DNA of 64,000 nucleotides from Bradyrhizobium iriomotense (GTDB taxonomy: Bacteria; Pseudomonadota; Alphaproteobacteria; Rhizobiales; Xanthobacteraceae): the NCBI RefSeq assembly GCF_018129405.1, contig NZ_JAFCLP010000009.1, positions 1 to 64,000 of the forward strand, in the 5' to 3' direction. Positions 48,318-57,274 of this stretch are shown piece by piece; the first letter of the stretch is position 1, and each line of letters begins with the position of its first letter. A program made the position numbers and the translations under genes. Under the pieces are notes generated by a model. It saw only the letters and a list, made by a program, of their open reading frames with translations, did no database searches and was not told where the DNA came from.

Positions 48318-48935
48318 TTATCGTTCGGCATAGCCGAGCGCCGAGGCCGGCAGGTCAGGCACTGGGCCCTCCTGGATCACGCTCGCCACCGCCGGTCCGC
48401 GCAGGGCCGGGGCGGCGCCCGGGGTATCCGGCGTTCCGTTGATCATGTTGGAAAGTCCGCTGAATCCGGCCTGGGCGATCTTCCGCAGCACGAGGTCGTC
48501 GGCCGCTTGCCAGGGATCACGGCCAGCCTTGGCCGAGGTGGGTTCCTCGCCGGACAGGCGCAGCGCCCGCTGCTGGTTGGCGTCATAGACGTCCCAGACC
48601 CAGGCGATCACGGTCTTGCCGCGCACCACCTGGGCGGAGAGGTAGCTGCGCACGCGATAGGCGGCCGTCCCCTCGCGGGAAACGACGGACAGGCTGCGCA
48701 GCTTGGATTCGCTGTCGAGCACGCCGACCATGCGGTCGAACACCTGGGGCGGCGGCCCGTCGATGGATTCGAATGCCACCGTCGCTCCCGAGCCGGTGCT
48801 CGGTGCCATCGCATAGGAGTTGGCGGCATTACCGCCGCCACCGGCGCAGCCGCCGAGCGCGGTCGCGGCTGCCAGCAGCATGACCGCCAGCACGCGCGAA
48901 CCCGCGCGGCGCAAGATGGATGACGCGTCCCTCAT
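48318..48935 (-). CDS. Lipoprotein, DUF type unknown
   Basis: 205 residues. The signal peptide (RVLAVMLLAAATA) ends in a lipobox LGGC, so the mature protein is lipid-anchored at Cys30. A Gly/Ala-rich spacer follows, then a compact domain: VAFESIDGPPPQVFDRMVGV, YRVRSYLSAQVVRGKTVIAW and VWDVYDANQQRALRLSGEEP, then DPWQAADDLVLRKIAQAGFSG. It resembles conserved rhizobial outer-membrane lipoproteins whose function is not known. Signal peptidase II (lspA) and Lgt are both encoded in the window. The gap to prs (193 bases) shows no gene. Confidence 0.8.
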   Translation of the reverse strand: MRDASSILRRAGSRVLAVMLLAAATALGGCAGGGGNAANSYAMAPSTGSGATVAFESIDGPPPQVFDRMVGVLDSESKLRSLSVVSREGTAAYRVRSYLSAQVVRGKTVIAWVWDVYDANQQRALRLSGEEPTSAKAGRDPWQAADDLVLRKIAQAGFSGLSNMINGTPDTPGAAPALRGPAVASVIQEGPVPDLPASALGYAER

Positions 48936-49018
48936 TATGGAGGGCAGCGATATCGTTAAAATCGATTAAGGTCTAGGGCGGAGGCGACACGACGCACCGT
49001 CATCGCGTTTACCCACCC

Positions 49019-49118
49019 GTCATTCCGGGGCGGTGCGCGAGCATCGAACCCGGAATCTCGAGATTCTCAGGTGCGCAAGTGCGCGCCGGGGTTCTCGCTA
49101 CGCGAGCCCCGGAATGAC
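49019..49118. repeat. Dispersed palindrome (CATTCCGGGG..CTCGAGATT family), extended form
   Basis: GTCATTCCGGGGCGGTGCGC, CCCGGAATCTCGAGATTCTC, an extra GGTGCGCAAGTGCGC insert and a closing GCCCCGGAATGAC. The copy at 52363 has a similar insert (GGTGCGCAGTTGCGCACC). Confidence 0.8.
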
Positions 49119-49141
49119 GATCGTAAAGGTTGCCTCTGTGT

Positions 49142-49909
49142 TCACCCCTCCAGCGCGATCGCGTGAACGTGCCGGCCGTAATCCGGCTCCTTGCGATGGA
49201 CCGAGCGGCGATAGCTGAAGAAGCGCTCGTCGGCGTAGGTGTCCAGACCAAGGTCATCGATCATCAGGATGCCGGCGGCCTCGAGCCGCTTGCGGATGAA
49301 GCCGGCGAGATCGAACATCGCATGGCCCTCGCGCACCGACGGGATGAAGAACACCGTGTTGTCCGCGTCCGCCTCGATGAAGCGCGCCACGAACTCGTTG
49401 CCGACCTCGTAGCTCTCCTGCCGGATCAGCGGTCCGATCGCGGCGATGATGCCGCCGCGCGTGGCGCCGAGCTTCTCCATGGCCGAGATCGTAGATTCCA
49501 GCACGCCGGTCAGCGCGCCCTTCCAGCCGGCATGCGCACCGCCGATCACGCGCGCATTGGGATCGACGAACAGCACCGGCCCGCAATCGGCGGTGGAGAC
49601 GCCGAGCGCGATGCCGGGCGTCTTCGTCACCAGCGCGTCGCCCTTCGGCCGCGGTCCGCTCGGCCACGGCAGTTCGGCGATGAGCACGTCGGGCGAATGG
49701 ATCTGGTGCAGGCTGACGAAACGTTCCGGCGCGACGCCGACATGCTCGGCCATGCGGCGGCGGTTCTCCGCGACCAGGGCCTGATCGTCGTTGGAACCGA
49801 GCCCGCCGTTCAGCGCGGAATAGATGCCGCCGGAGACGCCGCCCTCGCGGGTGAAGAAGGCATGGCGCAGGCCGGGCACCGCCGACAGCAGCGACGAGGC
49901 AACAGTCAT
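49142..49909 (-). CDS. pgeF: Purine nucleoside phosphorylase/laccase-domain protein (YfiH type)
   Basis: 255 residues from ATG 49909. Metal-site residues are in SLHQIHSPDV (His), STADCGPVLFVD (Cys) and GGAHAGWKGAL (His), the three ligand positions of the DUF152/YfiH family. Once called polyphenol oxidases, these enzymes act as purine nucleoside phosphorylases or clean UDP-MurNAc of misincorporated serine (PgeF). The reading frame continues upstream into the MidA gene's shadow. Its ATG overlaps the midA stop (TGATG), so both come from one transcript. Confidence 0.9.
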   Translation of the reverse strand: MTVASSLLSAVPGLRHAFFTREGGVSGGIYSALNGGLGSNDDQALVAENRRRMAEHVGVAPERFVSLHQIHSPDVLIAELPWPSGPRPKGDALVTKTPGIALGVSTADCGPVLFVDPNARVIGGAHAGWKGALTGVLESTISAMEKLGATRGGIIAAIGPLIRQESYEVGNEFVARFIEADADNTVFFIPSVREGHAMFDLAGFIRKRLEAAGILMIDDLGLDTYADERFFSYRRSVHRKEPDYGRHVHAIALEG

Positions 49910-51024
49910 CAATTTCCTCCGGCGTGTTCGAGATCGCTGAGGCCGGCAATGCCCGTCAGCCGCGGCTCGGAGATGCCGAGCACCTTGAACATCGAGCCCA
50001 TGCCGCTGCGCCCCGTATCGGTCAGGCGCTTGAGTGCCACGGAAATATCGGTGGCGACCTCCGGCGTCGCCTTCTGCATCAGCGCCGCGGCGCGGGTGTC
50101 GATGCCGACGCGCTTGAGGAAGTCTCCTTGCGTCACCGGGCCGTGCACGCGGGCACCGACATCCTCGGCTGCCCGCGCCAGCGCCTGGAAGTCGACATGG
50201 GCGGTGACGTCGGCCTGGCCCGGCGCCTTCAACGGATCGGTGAAGGTGTGGCGCGCGATGGCCTGGAAGGTGTCGCCGGCATCGCTGCGTAAGTGGCCGT
50301 AGTCGATGATCAGCGCCGCGCCGTCCTGGTCGCGCACGCGCGTGGCGAGCTTCATGACCTCGCCGTCCGGCCGCCATTCGAACACGGCGCCGACAGGAGC
50401 TGCGCGCACCAAAGGCGGCAGCAGCACGTCGAAGCGCGGCGTCGGCTCGGACGCCGCGCCGAACTGGAGCTTGCCGTTCGGGTCGATCTCGATCACGCGC
50501 TCGTGCCAGCCGTTCTCACCCTTCACCATCTGATGGATCGGCAGCACGTCGAAATATTCGTTGGCGAGGATGACGCTCGGTCCGTCCGGCACGTCGTCGA
50601 TGCTGTCGTGCCAGGCGATGTTGCGCACGCCCGCCAGCGTCGCGCTCTGCCGCTCGCGCAGGACGGGATTGACCTCGACCATGTGGACGTGGAGCGCCTG
50701 GTAGAGCGGCGGCAGCACGCGGAGTGCGCGCAGCGCATCCGCCATCATGGTGCCGCGGCCGGGGCCGAGCTCGATCAGCCGCAAAAATTGCGGCGAGCCC
50801 ATCTGCTTCCACACCGAGGCGGTCCACAGTCCCAGGAGCTCGCCGAACATCTGGCTGACCTCGGGCGCGGTGGTGAAGTCGCCCTCACGGCCCAGCGGAT
50901 CGCGCGAGACGTAATAGCCATAGCGCGGATGCATCAGGCACAGTTCCATGTACCGCCAGACCGGCATGGGGCCCGAGGATTTGATCAGCGCCTTGATCTC
51001 GTTGAGCAGCGGCTGGTCGGTCAC
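49909..51024 (-). CDS. SAM-dependent methyltransferase, MidA/NDUFAF7 family
   Basis: 371 residues. The N-terminal phrase PLLNEIKALIKSSGPMPVWRYMELCLM belongs to the family; within it GPMPVWRYMELCLMHPRYGY is diagnostic. SAM motif I is IELGPGRGTMMADALR, followed by VHMVEVNPVLRERQ and SVILANEYFDVLPIHQMV, with LIIDYGHLRS and FQAIARHTFTDPL. In mitochondria the homologue methylates an arginine of complex I subunit NDUFS2. In bacteria the target is not established. Its position, lgt-midA-pgeF on one strand with short gaps, is common in Rhizobiales. Confidence 0.9.
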   Translation of the reverse strand: MTDQPLLNEIKALIKSSGPMPVWRYMELCLMHPRYGYYVSRDPLGREGDFTTAPEVSQMFGELLGLWTASVWKQMGSPQFLRLIELGPGRGTMMADALRALRVLPPLYQALHVHMVEVNPVLRERQSATLAGVRNIAWHDSIDDVPDGPSVILANEYFDVLPIHQMVKGENGWHERVIEIDPNGKLQFGAASEPTPRFDVLLPPLVRAAPVGAVFEWRPDGEVMKLATRVRDQDGAALIIDYGHLRSDAGDTFQAIARHTFTDPLKAPGQADVTAHVDFQALARAAEDVGARVHGPVTQGDFLKRVGIDTRAAALMQKATPEVATDISVALKRLTDTGRSGMGSMFKVLGISEPRLTGIAGLSDLEHAGGN

Positions 51025-51044
51025 GGCGTACTTTCTCGGATGGA

Positions 51045-51890
51045 TTAACGAACGGCCTCGATCGGCTTCGGCGCACCGCGCCGCACTGCCAATACAATAA
51101 GTAAGATGCCGACAATAAGCATCGGGATCGACAACAGCATGCCCATGGTTAATCCGCCCCAGAGGTAGCCGAGCTGGGCGTCCGGCTCGCGGAAATGCTC
51201 GCCGATGGTCCGGGTCAGGCCGTAAATCAGGATGAAGCTGCCGAGGATCATGCCGGGGCGTTTCAGCGCGCCGAAGCGGATCATGATCGCGAGCACGGTG
51301 AACAGCAGGATGCCTTCCATGCCGGCTTCATAAAGCTGGCTCGGATGGCGCGGCAGTTGCGTCGGATCGTTGGGGAAGATCATCGCCCAGGGCAGGCTGG
51401 GATCGGTGGCGCGGCCCCACAATTCGCCGTTGATGAAATTGGCGATGCGCCCGAGCAGGAGCCCGACCGGGGCGACCGCGGTGGTGATGTCGCCGAGCGA
51501 CAGGATCGAGATGCCATTGCGGTAGGCGAACCACATCACCGCGACCACGCAGCCGAGGAAGCCGCCATGGAACGACATGCCGCCTTCCCACAATCTGAAG
51601 ATCGCGGCGGGATGATCGATGAAGAAGGGCAGGTTGTAGAACAGCACGTAGCCGGTGCGGCCGCCGAGGATGATGCCGAGCGTCACCCACAGGATGAAGT
51701 CGTCGATCTGCACCAGCGACATCGGCGCGGGGCCGCCCCACAGGCGCTCCTTCTTCAGCAGCGAGCGCGCATAAAGCCAGCCGAACACGATGCCGCAGAT
51801 ATAGGCGAGCGCGTACCAGCGGATCGCGAACGGACCGATCTCGACGGCGATCGGCTTGAAGGCGGGAAAGTCGATGAGCAGAAAGGGCAT
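51045..51890 (-). CDS. lgt: Prolipoprotein diacylglyceryl transferase
   Basis: 281 residues from ATG 51890. A seven-helix membrane protein with [17 protein letters not shown] and the Lgt signature [20 protein letters not shown]. The essential His lies in [10 protein letters not shown] and an [12 protein letters not shown] phrase follows. It moves diacylglycerol from phosphatidylglycerol (made through PgsA, also in this window) onto the lipobox Cys. LspA then cleaves. The upstream frame continues to 52367 but is not lgt-like. midA follows after 20 bases. Confidence 0.95.
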   Translation of the reverse strand: MPFLLIDFPAFKPIAVEIGPFAIRWYALAYICGIVFGWLYARSLLKKERLWGGPAPMSLVQIDDFILWVTLGIILGGRTGYVLFYNLPFFIDHPAAIFRLWEGGMSFHGGFLGCVVAVMWFAYRNGISILSLGDITTAVAPVGLLLGRIANFINGELWGRATDPSLPWAMIFPNDPTQLPRHPSQLYEAGMEGILLFTVLAIMIRFGALKRPGMILGSFILIYGLTRTIGEHFREPDAQLGYLWGGLTMGMLLSIPMLIVGILLIVLAVRRGAPKPIEAVR

Positions 51891-52101
51891 CGCGCCTTCT
51901 ATGTCTGAACGAGATTGCGGCGATTGAGCGCCAGCCGACGCCGGTGTGATTCTTCTTATGCAGGGACGTTGAATACGATTGCAAGGAAACCGGGGCATGA
52001 CAAGGATACCGCCGCTTCGCTCTTGAACCGGCCCAATCGGATTGCCATTGTCTTTTCGAGTGTTCGCGCAAAGTTTATCGCAAGGCCGCCAGGAGACCGA
52101 C

Positions 52102-52353
52102 ATGACCCAGACCAGCAACCGGTTTTTCGACGAGATCGGCCGCCTGATGAACGACGCCGCCGGTGCGGCCCAGGGCGTCAAGCGCGAGTTCGACACGGTG
52201 ATGCGAACCCAGGCCGAGAAATTCCTGCGCGACATGGACCTCGTCAAGCGCGAGGAGTTCGAGGCGGTCAAGGACATGGCCCGCCTGGCACGTGAGGAGA
52301 ACGAGGCCCTCAAGGCCCGGATCGCGGCGCTGGAGGCCAAGCTGGGGGGATAG
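52102..52353 (+). CDS. ubiK: Ubiquinone biosynthesis accessory factor UbiK
   Basis: 83 residues from ATG 52102 (AGGAG eight bases upstream). It is the BMFP family: [20 protein letters not shown], then a C-terminal coiled coil [20 protein letters not shown] and [17 protein letters not shown]. UbiK trimers help UbiJ and the hydroxylases of ubiquinone synthesis in E. coli. It is read divergently from lgt, 211 bases away. Confidence 0.9.
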   Translation: MTQTSNRFFDEIGRLMNDAAGAAQGVKREFDTVMRTQAEKFLRDMDLVKREEFEAVKDMARLAREENEALKARIAALEAKLGG

Positions 52354-52362
52354 GTTCTAGGC

Positions 52363-52464
52363 GTCATTCCGGGGCGCGACGAAGTCGCGAACCTCAGGTG
52401 CGCAGTTGCGCACCGGGGAATCTCGAGGTTCCGGGTTCGATGCTACGCATCGCCCCGGAACGAC
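52363..52464. repeat. Dispersed palindrome (CATTCCGGGG family), extended form
   Basis: GTCATTCCGGGGCGCGACGAA opens, GGTGCGCAGTTGCGCACC is a nested perfect palindrome, GGAATCTCGAGGTTCC is the inner core and CGCCCCGGAACGAC closes. Between ubiK and rplY. Confidence 0.8.
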
Positions 52465-52643
52465 AGGGGTACGGGACGACACGGACCCCCGCAAAAAATC
52501 CCCGCATTTCCTTGTCATTTCCGCATCTTCCGGGTAAAAGCCCGCCACGTCCGCGGCCCCCGCACCCCTGGAGGCTTGCTGTGGACCATGCCATGGGCCG
52601 CGTTGCGGCCCATTAACTTTTGCAAAAACAAGGACTTAACGAC

Positions 52644-53366
52644 ATGGCGACGACCGTCAAGGAATTGAAGGCGACCGCACGTCCGAAGAGCGGCAAGGGG
52701 GCCGCCCGGGCTGAGCGTCGCGCCGGGCGAGTGCCCGGAGTGATCTATGGCAACAACCAGCCCCCCGTCACGATCTCGATCGAAGATCGTGAACTGCGCC
52801 AGCGCATCCTCGCCGGCCGGTTCCTGACCACGCTGGTCGACATCGATCTCGAGGGCAAGAAGCACCGCGTGATTCCGCGCGACTACCACCTCGATCCGGT
52901 CAAGGACTTCCCGATCCATGTCGACTTCATGCGTCTCGGCGAAGGCGCCACCATCCGCATCAGCGTTCCGCTGCATGTCGTGAAGGCCGAAGGTTCGCCC
53001 GGCGTGAAGCGCGGCGGCACCGTCAACATCGTCGCCCACGCCATCGAGCTCGAATGCGGTGTCGAGAGCATCCCGCAGTACATCGAGGCCGACGTCGGCA
53101 CGCTCGAGATCGGTCACTCGCTCCACCTGTCGGACGTCAAGCTGCCGGCCGGCGTGAAGGCGCTGACCCGCGAGGACGCGACCCTCGTCACCATCGTGCC
53201 GCCGTCCGGCTACGCCGAAGAGCAGAAGGCTGCTGCTGCGGCTGCGGCTGGTGGTGCGGCTCCGGCCGCGGGTGCTGCTGCTCCGGCTGCAGCGGCTCCG
53301 GCTGCGGGCGCTGCTGCTCCGGCTGCTGCTGCCAAGGCTCCCGCCGGCGGCGACAAGAAGAAGTAA
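52644..53366 (+). CDS. rplY: 50S ribosomal protein L25 / general stress protein Ctc
   Basis: 240 residues. The N-terminal L25 domain (ELKATARPKSGKGAARAERR, GRVPGVIYGNNQPPV, RVIPRDYHLDPVKDFPIHVD) binds 5S rRNA. The C-terminal TL5/Ctc domain (SVPLHVVKAEGSPGVKRGGT, IEADVGTLEIGHSLHLSDVK) follows. A tail of about 35 residues of Ala, Pro and Gly (AAPAAGAAAPAAAAPAAGAA) runs to a basic end GGDKKK and is encoded by GCTGCTGC-type simple repeats. An AAGGAC lies before ATG 52644. It heads the rplY-pth-ychF run. Confidence 0.94.
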   Translation: MATTVKELKATARPKSGKGAARAERRAGRVPGVIYGNNQPPVTISIEDRELRQRILAGRFLTTLVDIDLEGKKHRVIPRDYHLDPVKDFPIHVDFMRLGEGATIRISVPLHVVKAEGSPGVKRGGTVNIVAHAIELECGVESIPQYIEADVGTLEIGHSLHLSDVKLPAGVKALTREDATLVTIVPPSGYAEEQKAAAAAAAGGAAPAAGAAAPAAAAPAAGAAAPAAAAKAPAGGDKKK

Positions 53367-53424
53367 TCTCTCAAGGCTGGCGCGCGGTCTCTAGCCGCGC
53401 GCCGAGCGAGGGGCGCGCCGCGTC

Positions 53425-54030
53425 ATGCGACTCTTTGTTGGGCTCGGCAATCCCGGCGCGAAATACGCACGTAACCGGCACAATATCGGTTTCATGGCCG
53501 TCGACGAGATCGCGCGGCGTCACGGTTTCTCGCCGTGGCGCCGCCGCTTTCAGGGTGAGACCTCGGAAGGCACGCTCGGCACTGAGCGCGTGATCCTGCT
53601 CAAGCCCATGACCTACATGAACGAGTCCGGCCGCAGCGTTCAGGAGGCGGCAGGCTTCTTCAAGATCGCGCCGGGCGACGTCACCGCGTTCCACGACGAG
53701 CTCGAACTGCCGCCGGGCAAGGTGCGGGTGAAGATCGGCGGCGGTATCGCCGGCCACAACGGCCTGCGCTCGATCTCGGCGCATATCGGCAACGACTATC
53801 GCCGGGTGCGGCTCGGCATCGGTCATCCCGGCGTCAAGGAAATGGTGCACGGCCACGTGCTGTCGGACTTCGCCAAGGCCGACAACGAATGGGTGGCGAC
53901 GCTCTGCGACGCAGTCGCCGAGCACGCCGCACTGATCGCCAAGGGCACGGACGCAACCTTTGCCAACAGGGTGCATCTTGCCATGCAGGCGAAGGGATTT
54001 TTGACCAAGGACGAGAACGGCAAGGAATAA
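53425..54030 (+). CDS. pth: Peptidyl-tRNA hydrolase
   Basis: 201 residues. The active-site phrase [19 protein letters not shown] carries the catalytic His; [29 protein letters not shown] and [19 protein letters not shown] follow. It releases tRNA from dropped peptidyl-tRNAs. It stands 58 bases after rplY and five bases before ychF, in the conserved rplY-pth-ychF order found across Alphaproteobacteria. Confidence 0.96.
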   Translation: MRLFVGLGNPGAKYARNRHNIGFMAVDEIARRHGFSPWRRRFQGETSEGTLGTERVILLKPMTYMNESGRSVQEAAGFFKIAPGDVTAFHDELELPPGKVRVKIGGGIAGHNGLRSISAHIGNDYRRVRLGIGHPGVKEMVHGHVLSDFAKADNEWVATLCDAVAEHAALIAKGTDATFANRVHLAMQAKGFLTKDENGKE

Positions 54031-54035
54031 CGCTC

Positions 54036-55133
54036 GTGGGATTTAAATGCGGGATCGTCGGATTGCCCAACGTCGGCAAGTCGACCTTGTTCAATGCGCT
54101 GACCGAGACGGCCGCGGCGCAAGCCGCGAACTATCCGTTCTGCACCATCGAGCCGAATGTCGGTGAGGTCGCCGTGCCCGATCCGCGGCTCGACAAGCTC
54201 GCGGCCATCGCCAAGTCGGGCCAGATCATCCCGACCCGGCTGACCTTCGTCGACATCGCCGGGCTCGTCCGCGGCGCTTCCAAGGGTGAAGGTCTCGGCA
54301 ACCAGTTTTTGGCCAACATCCGCGAGGTCGACGCCATCGCGCACGTCGTACGCTGCTTCGAGGATTCCGACATCACCCATGTCGAGGGCAAGATCGCTCC
54401 GCTCGCCGACATCGAGACCATCGAGACCGAGCTGATGCTCGCCGACCTCGACAGCCTCGAGAAGCGCGTCGACAACCTCACCAAGAAGGCCAAGGGCAAC
54501 GACAAGGACGCCAAGGAGCAGCTCGACCTTGTCAACCGCACGCTGGTGCTCTTGCGCGAGGGCAAGCCCGCGCGCCTCGTCGAGCGCAAGGCCGAAGAGG
54601 AGCGTGCCTTCTCGATGCTCGGCCTCTTGTCGTCAAAGCCCGTGCTCTATGTCTGCAACGTCGAGGAAGGCTCGGCCGCGACCGGCAACGCCTTCTCCAA
54701 GGCGGTCGAGGAGCAGGCGGCGAAGGAAGGCGCAGTCGCCGTCGTCATCTCCGCCAAGATCGAGTCCGAGATCGCTACGATCTCGCGTGAAGAGCGGGCC
54801 GACTTCCTGGAGACGCTGGGCTTAGAGGAAGCCGGCCTCGACCGGCTGATCCGCGCCGGCTACTCGCTGCTCCAGCTCATCACCTATTTCACCGTGGGAC
54901 CGAAGGAAGCGCGCGCCTGGACCATCCATCGCGGCACCAAGGCGCCAGGAGCTGCCGGCGTGATCCACACCGACTTCGAGAAAGGCTTCATCCGCGCCGA
55001 GACCATCGCGTTTGACGATTACGTCGCGCTCGGCGGCGAAGCCGGCGCCCGCGATGCCGGCAAGCTCCGCCTCGAAGGCAAGGAATACGTCGTCGCCGAT
55101 GGCGACGTGATGCATTTCCGGTTCAATACGTAA
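54036..55133 (+). CDS. ychF: Redox-regulated ATPase YchF (Obg family)
   Basis: 365 residues from GTG 54036 ([20 protein letters not shown]). G1 is [10 protein letters not shown], and the G3 position reads [20 protein letters not shown]. The G4 position differs from NKxD as in other YchF, which explains ATP preference over GTP. Helical insert ([18 protein letters not shown]) and C-terminal TGS domain ([20 protein letters not shown]) complete it. YchF binds ribosomes and responds to oxidative stress. It is followed by a dispersed palindrome. Confidence 0.95.
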   Translation: MGFKCGIVGLPNVGKSTLFNALTETAAAQAANYPFCTIEPNVGEVAVPDPRLDKLAAIAKSGQIIPTRLTFVDIAGLVRGASKGEGLGNQFLANIREVDAIAHVVRCFEDSDITHVEGKIAPLADIETIETELMLADLDSLEKRVDNLTKKAKGNDKDAKEQLDLVNRTLVLLREGKPARLVERKAEEERAFSMLGLLSSKPVLYVCNVEEGSAATGNAFSKAVEEQAAKEGAVAVVISAKIESEIATISREERADFLETLGLEEAGLDRLIRAGYSLLQLITYFTVGPKEARAWTIHRGTKAPGAAGVIHTDFEKGFIRAETIAFDDYVALGGEAGARDAGKLRLEGKEYVVADGDVMHFRFNT

Positions 55134-55162
55134 GCCGGAGCTCGTGCCCCGGACGCAGCTCT

Positions 55163-55255
55163 CGTAGGGTGGGCAAAGGCGCAACGCGCCGTGCCCACCA
55201 TCTATCCAAGATCGCGACGGAAGTGGTGGGCACGCTTCGCTTTGCCCACCCTACG
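55163..55255. repeat. Dispersed palindrome (GTAGGGTGGGCAAAG family), copy 2
   Basis: Nearly the same as 4441-4531: CGTAGGGTGGGCAAAGGCGC at the left, CGCTTTGCCCACCCTACG at the right, and a GTGGGCACGCTTCG arm. As with copy 1, it separates convergent genes (ychF and the DUF4282 gene). Confidence 0.85.
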
Positions 55256-55270
55256 GCACCTGCGCCCGCC

Positions 55271-55567
55271 TCACCGCATCCCGCCGCCCTGGTCCCTGAT
55301 CGCGCCGAGATGCTCGTTGATGCGGAAGACGATCAGGATCAGCTCCGCGACGATGCGCGAGAACACGATCCCGACCACGACGCTGGCGATCGACGACAGC
55401 AGCACCAGGAAGCCGCCGAACGGGCTGATCGCCATCGCAGCCAACCCTGAGAAGATGCCGGAGAGGCCGAACAGGCAGATCAGCGCGATCACCAGCCAAT
55501 AGAAGGTCTTGATGATCGTCGGCGTGATGAAGCGGTCCCATTGAAACAGGTCGCTGAATGAAAACAT
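55271..55567 (-). CDS. DUF4282 membrane protein
   Basis: 98 residues from ATG 55567 (MFSFSDLFQWDRFITPTIIK). Two hydrophobic helices (FYWLVIALICLFGLSGIFSG and GFLVLLSSIASVVVGIVFSR) are followed by IVAELILIVFRINEHLGAIR, typical of DUF4282. The family's function is not known; its members are small inner-membrane proteins. Upstream codons to 55717 lack family sequence. It is divergent from the MaoC pair, 180 bases apart. Confidence 0.82.
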   Translation of the reverse strand: MFSFSDLFQWDRFITPTIIKTFYWLVIALICLFGLSGIFSGLAAMAISPFGGFLVLLSSIASVVVGIVFSRIVAELILIVFRINEHLGAIRDQGGGMR

Positions 55568-55747
55568 TGCTCTCCCCAAGCAAATCGGGACGTCAAATTG
55601 GGCCGCGTCGATGGATCCTGGCCCCCGGTTGCTCCGACTCAAGACCACCGCCGCCACCCCGTATGTAGCACGAGCCATGCGGGCCGGCGGGTTGAGATTG
55701 CCGCAAAGTGCGGCCACAATCTGTCATTCCCGCAAAGCTTTCCCGAG

Positions 55748-56200
55748 ATGCCCCTGACCTTCGAAGATTTCCCGCCCGGCCGGTTCGGAACGTTCGGCCC
55801 GCGCCATGTCACCCGCGACGAGATTCTGGCCTTCGCCGCCGAGTTCGATCCGCAGCCGATGCATCTGGACGAGGAGGCAGCCGGCAAAAGCATGCTGCGC
55901 GGCCTGTCCGGCTCCGGCTGGCACCTCTGCTCGCTGATGATGCGGATGATGGCCGACGGTTTCATCACCCGAGCCGCCTCGCTCGGCTCGCCGGGCGTCG
56001 ACGAGGTGCGCTGGCTCTCGCCGCTCAGGCCCGGCGACGATCTCACGCTCGACGTCGACGTGCTGGAGGCGCGCACTTCGAAGAGCCGCCCCGGGCTCGG
56101 CATCGTCAAGTTCAAATGCACCGCGCGCAATGCGGCGGGGCAGGCACTCGCCGAGATGACCTCGCCGATCCTGATCAAGCGGCGCGAGGGAGCGGTCTGA
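55748..56200 (+). CDS. MaoC-like hot-dog dehydratase, subunit 1
   Basis: 150 residues. The hydratase-2 catalytic motif is AAEFDPQPMHLDEEAA, where Asp and His act on the enoyl-CoA. SGSGWHLCSLMMRMM, then RWLSPLRPGDDLTLDVDVLE and KCTARNAAGQALAEM, complete a single hot-dog domain. The downstream gene encodes a paralogue and starts on this gene's stop codon (TGATG), so I expect a heterodimer. The substrate (an R-3-hydroxyacyl- or enoyl-CoA) cannot be told. ATG 55748 has GAG before it. Confidence 0.85.
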   Translation: MPLTFEDFPPGRFGTFGPRHVTRDEILAFAAEFDPQPMHLDEEAAGKSMLRGLSGSGWHLCSLMMRMMADGFITRAASLGSPGVDEVRWLSPLRPGDDLTLDVDVLEARTSKSRPGLGIVKFKCTARNAAGQALAEMTSPILIKRREGAV

Positions 56201-56679
56201 TGCGGTTCTTCGAAGACATCGCGATCGGACAGCGCCGCGAGATCGGCGCCTACACGTTCACGGCGGAGTCCATCAAGACGTTTGCCGCGAAGTTCGACCC
56301 GCAGCGCTTTCATCTCGACGAGGAGGAAGGCAAGAACTCGCTGTTCGGCGGGCTCGCCGCCTCGGGGTGGCATGTCGGCTCGGCCTGCATGAGCCTGCTT
56401 GTCGCCGACGGCCAGCGTCTGGCGCGGGAGGCCACTTCGCGCGGCGAGGAGGTCGCGGTGTGGGGCCCGTCGCCGGGCTTTCGCGACCTGCGCTGGATCA
56501 GGCCGGTGCTCGCCGGCGACACCGTCTCCTATGTCAACGAAGTCATCGACAAGCGCACCTCCGCCTCGCGTCCCGGCTGGGGCATTTTGACGGCCCGCAC
56601 CACCGGCACCAACCAGCGCGGCGAAGAAGTCTACTCCATCACCGCCAGCGCCTTCGTGCCGCTGCGGAAGAGCGCATAG
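56200..56679 (+). CDS. MaoC-like hot-dog dehydratase, subunit 2
   Basis: 159 residues. Catalytic motif AAKFDPQRFHLDEEEG, then SGWHVGSACMSLLVADGQRL, RWIRPVLAGDTVSYVNEVID and ARTTGTNQRGEEVYSITAS. Each subunit keeps the Asp-His pair, unlike heterodimers where one site is lost, so both may be active. The start codon overlaps the previous stop. Its paralogue is about the same length, and the two probably arose by duplication. A dispersed palindrome follows. Confidence 0.85.
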   Translation: MRFFEDIAIGQRREIGAYTFTAESIKTFAAKFDPQRFHLDEEEGKNSLFGGLAASGWHVGSACMSLLVADGQRLAREATSRGEEVAVWGPSPGFRDLRWIRPVLAGDTVSYVNEVIDKRTSASRPGWGILTARTTGTNQRGEEVYSITASAFVPLRKSA

Positions 56680-56706
56680 TTTAGAATAGGTCGAGCTGCG
56701 TTCTTC

Positions 56707-56852
56707 CTTCTCCCCCTGTGGGAGAAGGTGGCGCGAAGCGCCGGATGAGGGGTCTCTCTCCGCGATCACGATGAGACTTGCCCGCGGCGAGAACCCCTCA
56801 CCCAAGCGAGCTTGCGTCCACCTGCGTCGCTGCCCTCTCCCACAAGGGGCGA
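56707..56852. repeat. Dispersed palindromic element (CTCTCCC..GGGAG family)
   Basis: CTTCTCCCCCTGTGGGAGAAGG, GCGCGAAGCGC and GGATGAGGGG on the left; AACCCCTCACCC and CTGCCCTCTCCCACAAGGGGC on the right. Its sisters are at 29034-29157 and 58430-58572. Confidence 0.75.
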
Positions 56853-57092
56853 GGGCGCAGCAATGCGCATCTCGCCTGCTGCATTTCTCAGAGCAAGGGA
56901 AGAGGGAACACCGGCTCAGCCGAATTGGCGCCAAGTGTTGCCCGCGCGCTATGGACGCGTTTCGGACCGGCTGCCATAAGCCTGCGCAACATGGTTACCG
57001 CGAAGCAATCGCCGGAACCATCAAGTTGCTAACCAATTATGAACCTGTCGCTGTCTATTTGAACGAATAGACAGAGACAGGGGACGAGGACC
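56853..57092. other. Non-coding leader before a 48-residue membrane protein
   Basis: About 240 bases. TTGCTAACCAATTATGAACCTGTCG with CTGTCTATTTGAACGAATAGACAG (57049-57073) forms a strong inverted repeat, CTGTCTATT and AATAGACAG, immediately before GGGGACGAGGA. It is either a leader hairpin or an operator. No gene otherwise. Confidence 0.5.
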
Positions 57093-57239
57093 ATGGCTGA
57101 CCGCGGCGCACTCAAGTTTGTTGGATTTATCTTTGCGACCGCGACGCTGGCCGTGATGCTGGTCGCCGGCATGGTGGTGAAGGGCTATGCCGACGGCGGC
57201 TACACCCTGGAAGCCTCGACCGTGGACGCTGACCGGTAA
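57093..57239 (+). CDS. 48-residue single-span membrane protein
   Basis: Open frame MADRGALKFVGFIFATATLA to the stop TAA at 57237. One hydrophobic helix (FVGFIFATATLAVMLVAGMV) is followed by VKGYADGGYTLEASTVDADR on the far side. It is supported by GGGGACGAGGA ending two bases before the ATG region, by codon usage like its neighbours, and by the inverted repeat in its leader. No homologue is recognised, but Bradyrhizobium genomes contain many such short proteins. Confidence 0.6.
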   Translation: MADRGALKFVGFIFATATLAVMLVAGMVVKGYADGGYTLEASTVDADR

Positions 57240-57274
57240 CGGTCCGTTAACGTTCCGGGGCCGTCAGCCCCGTC

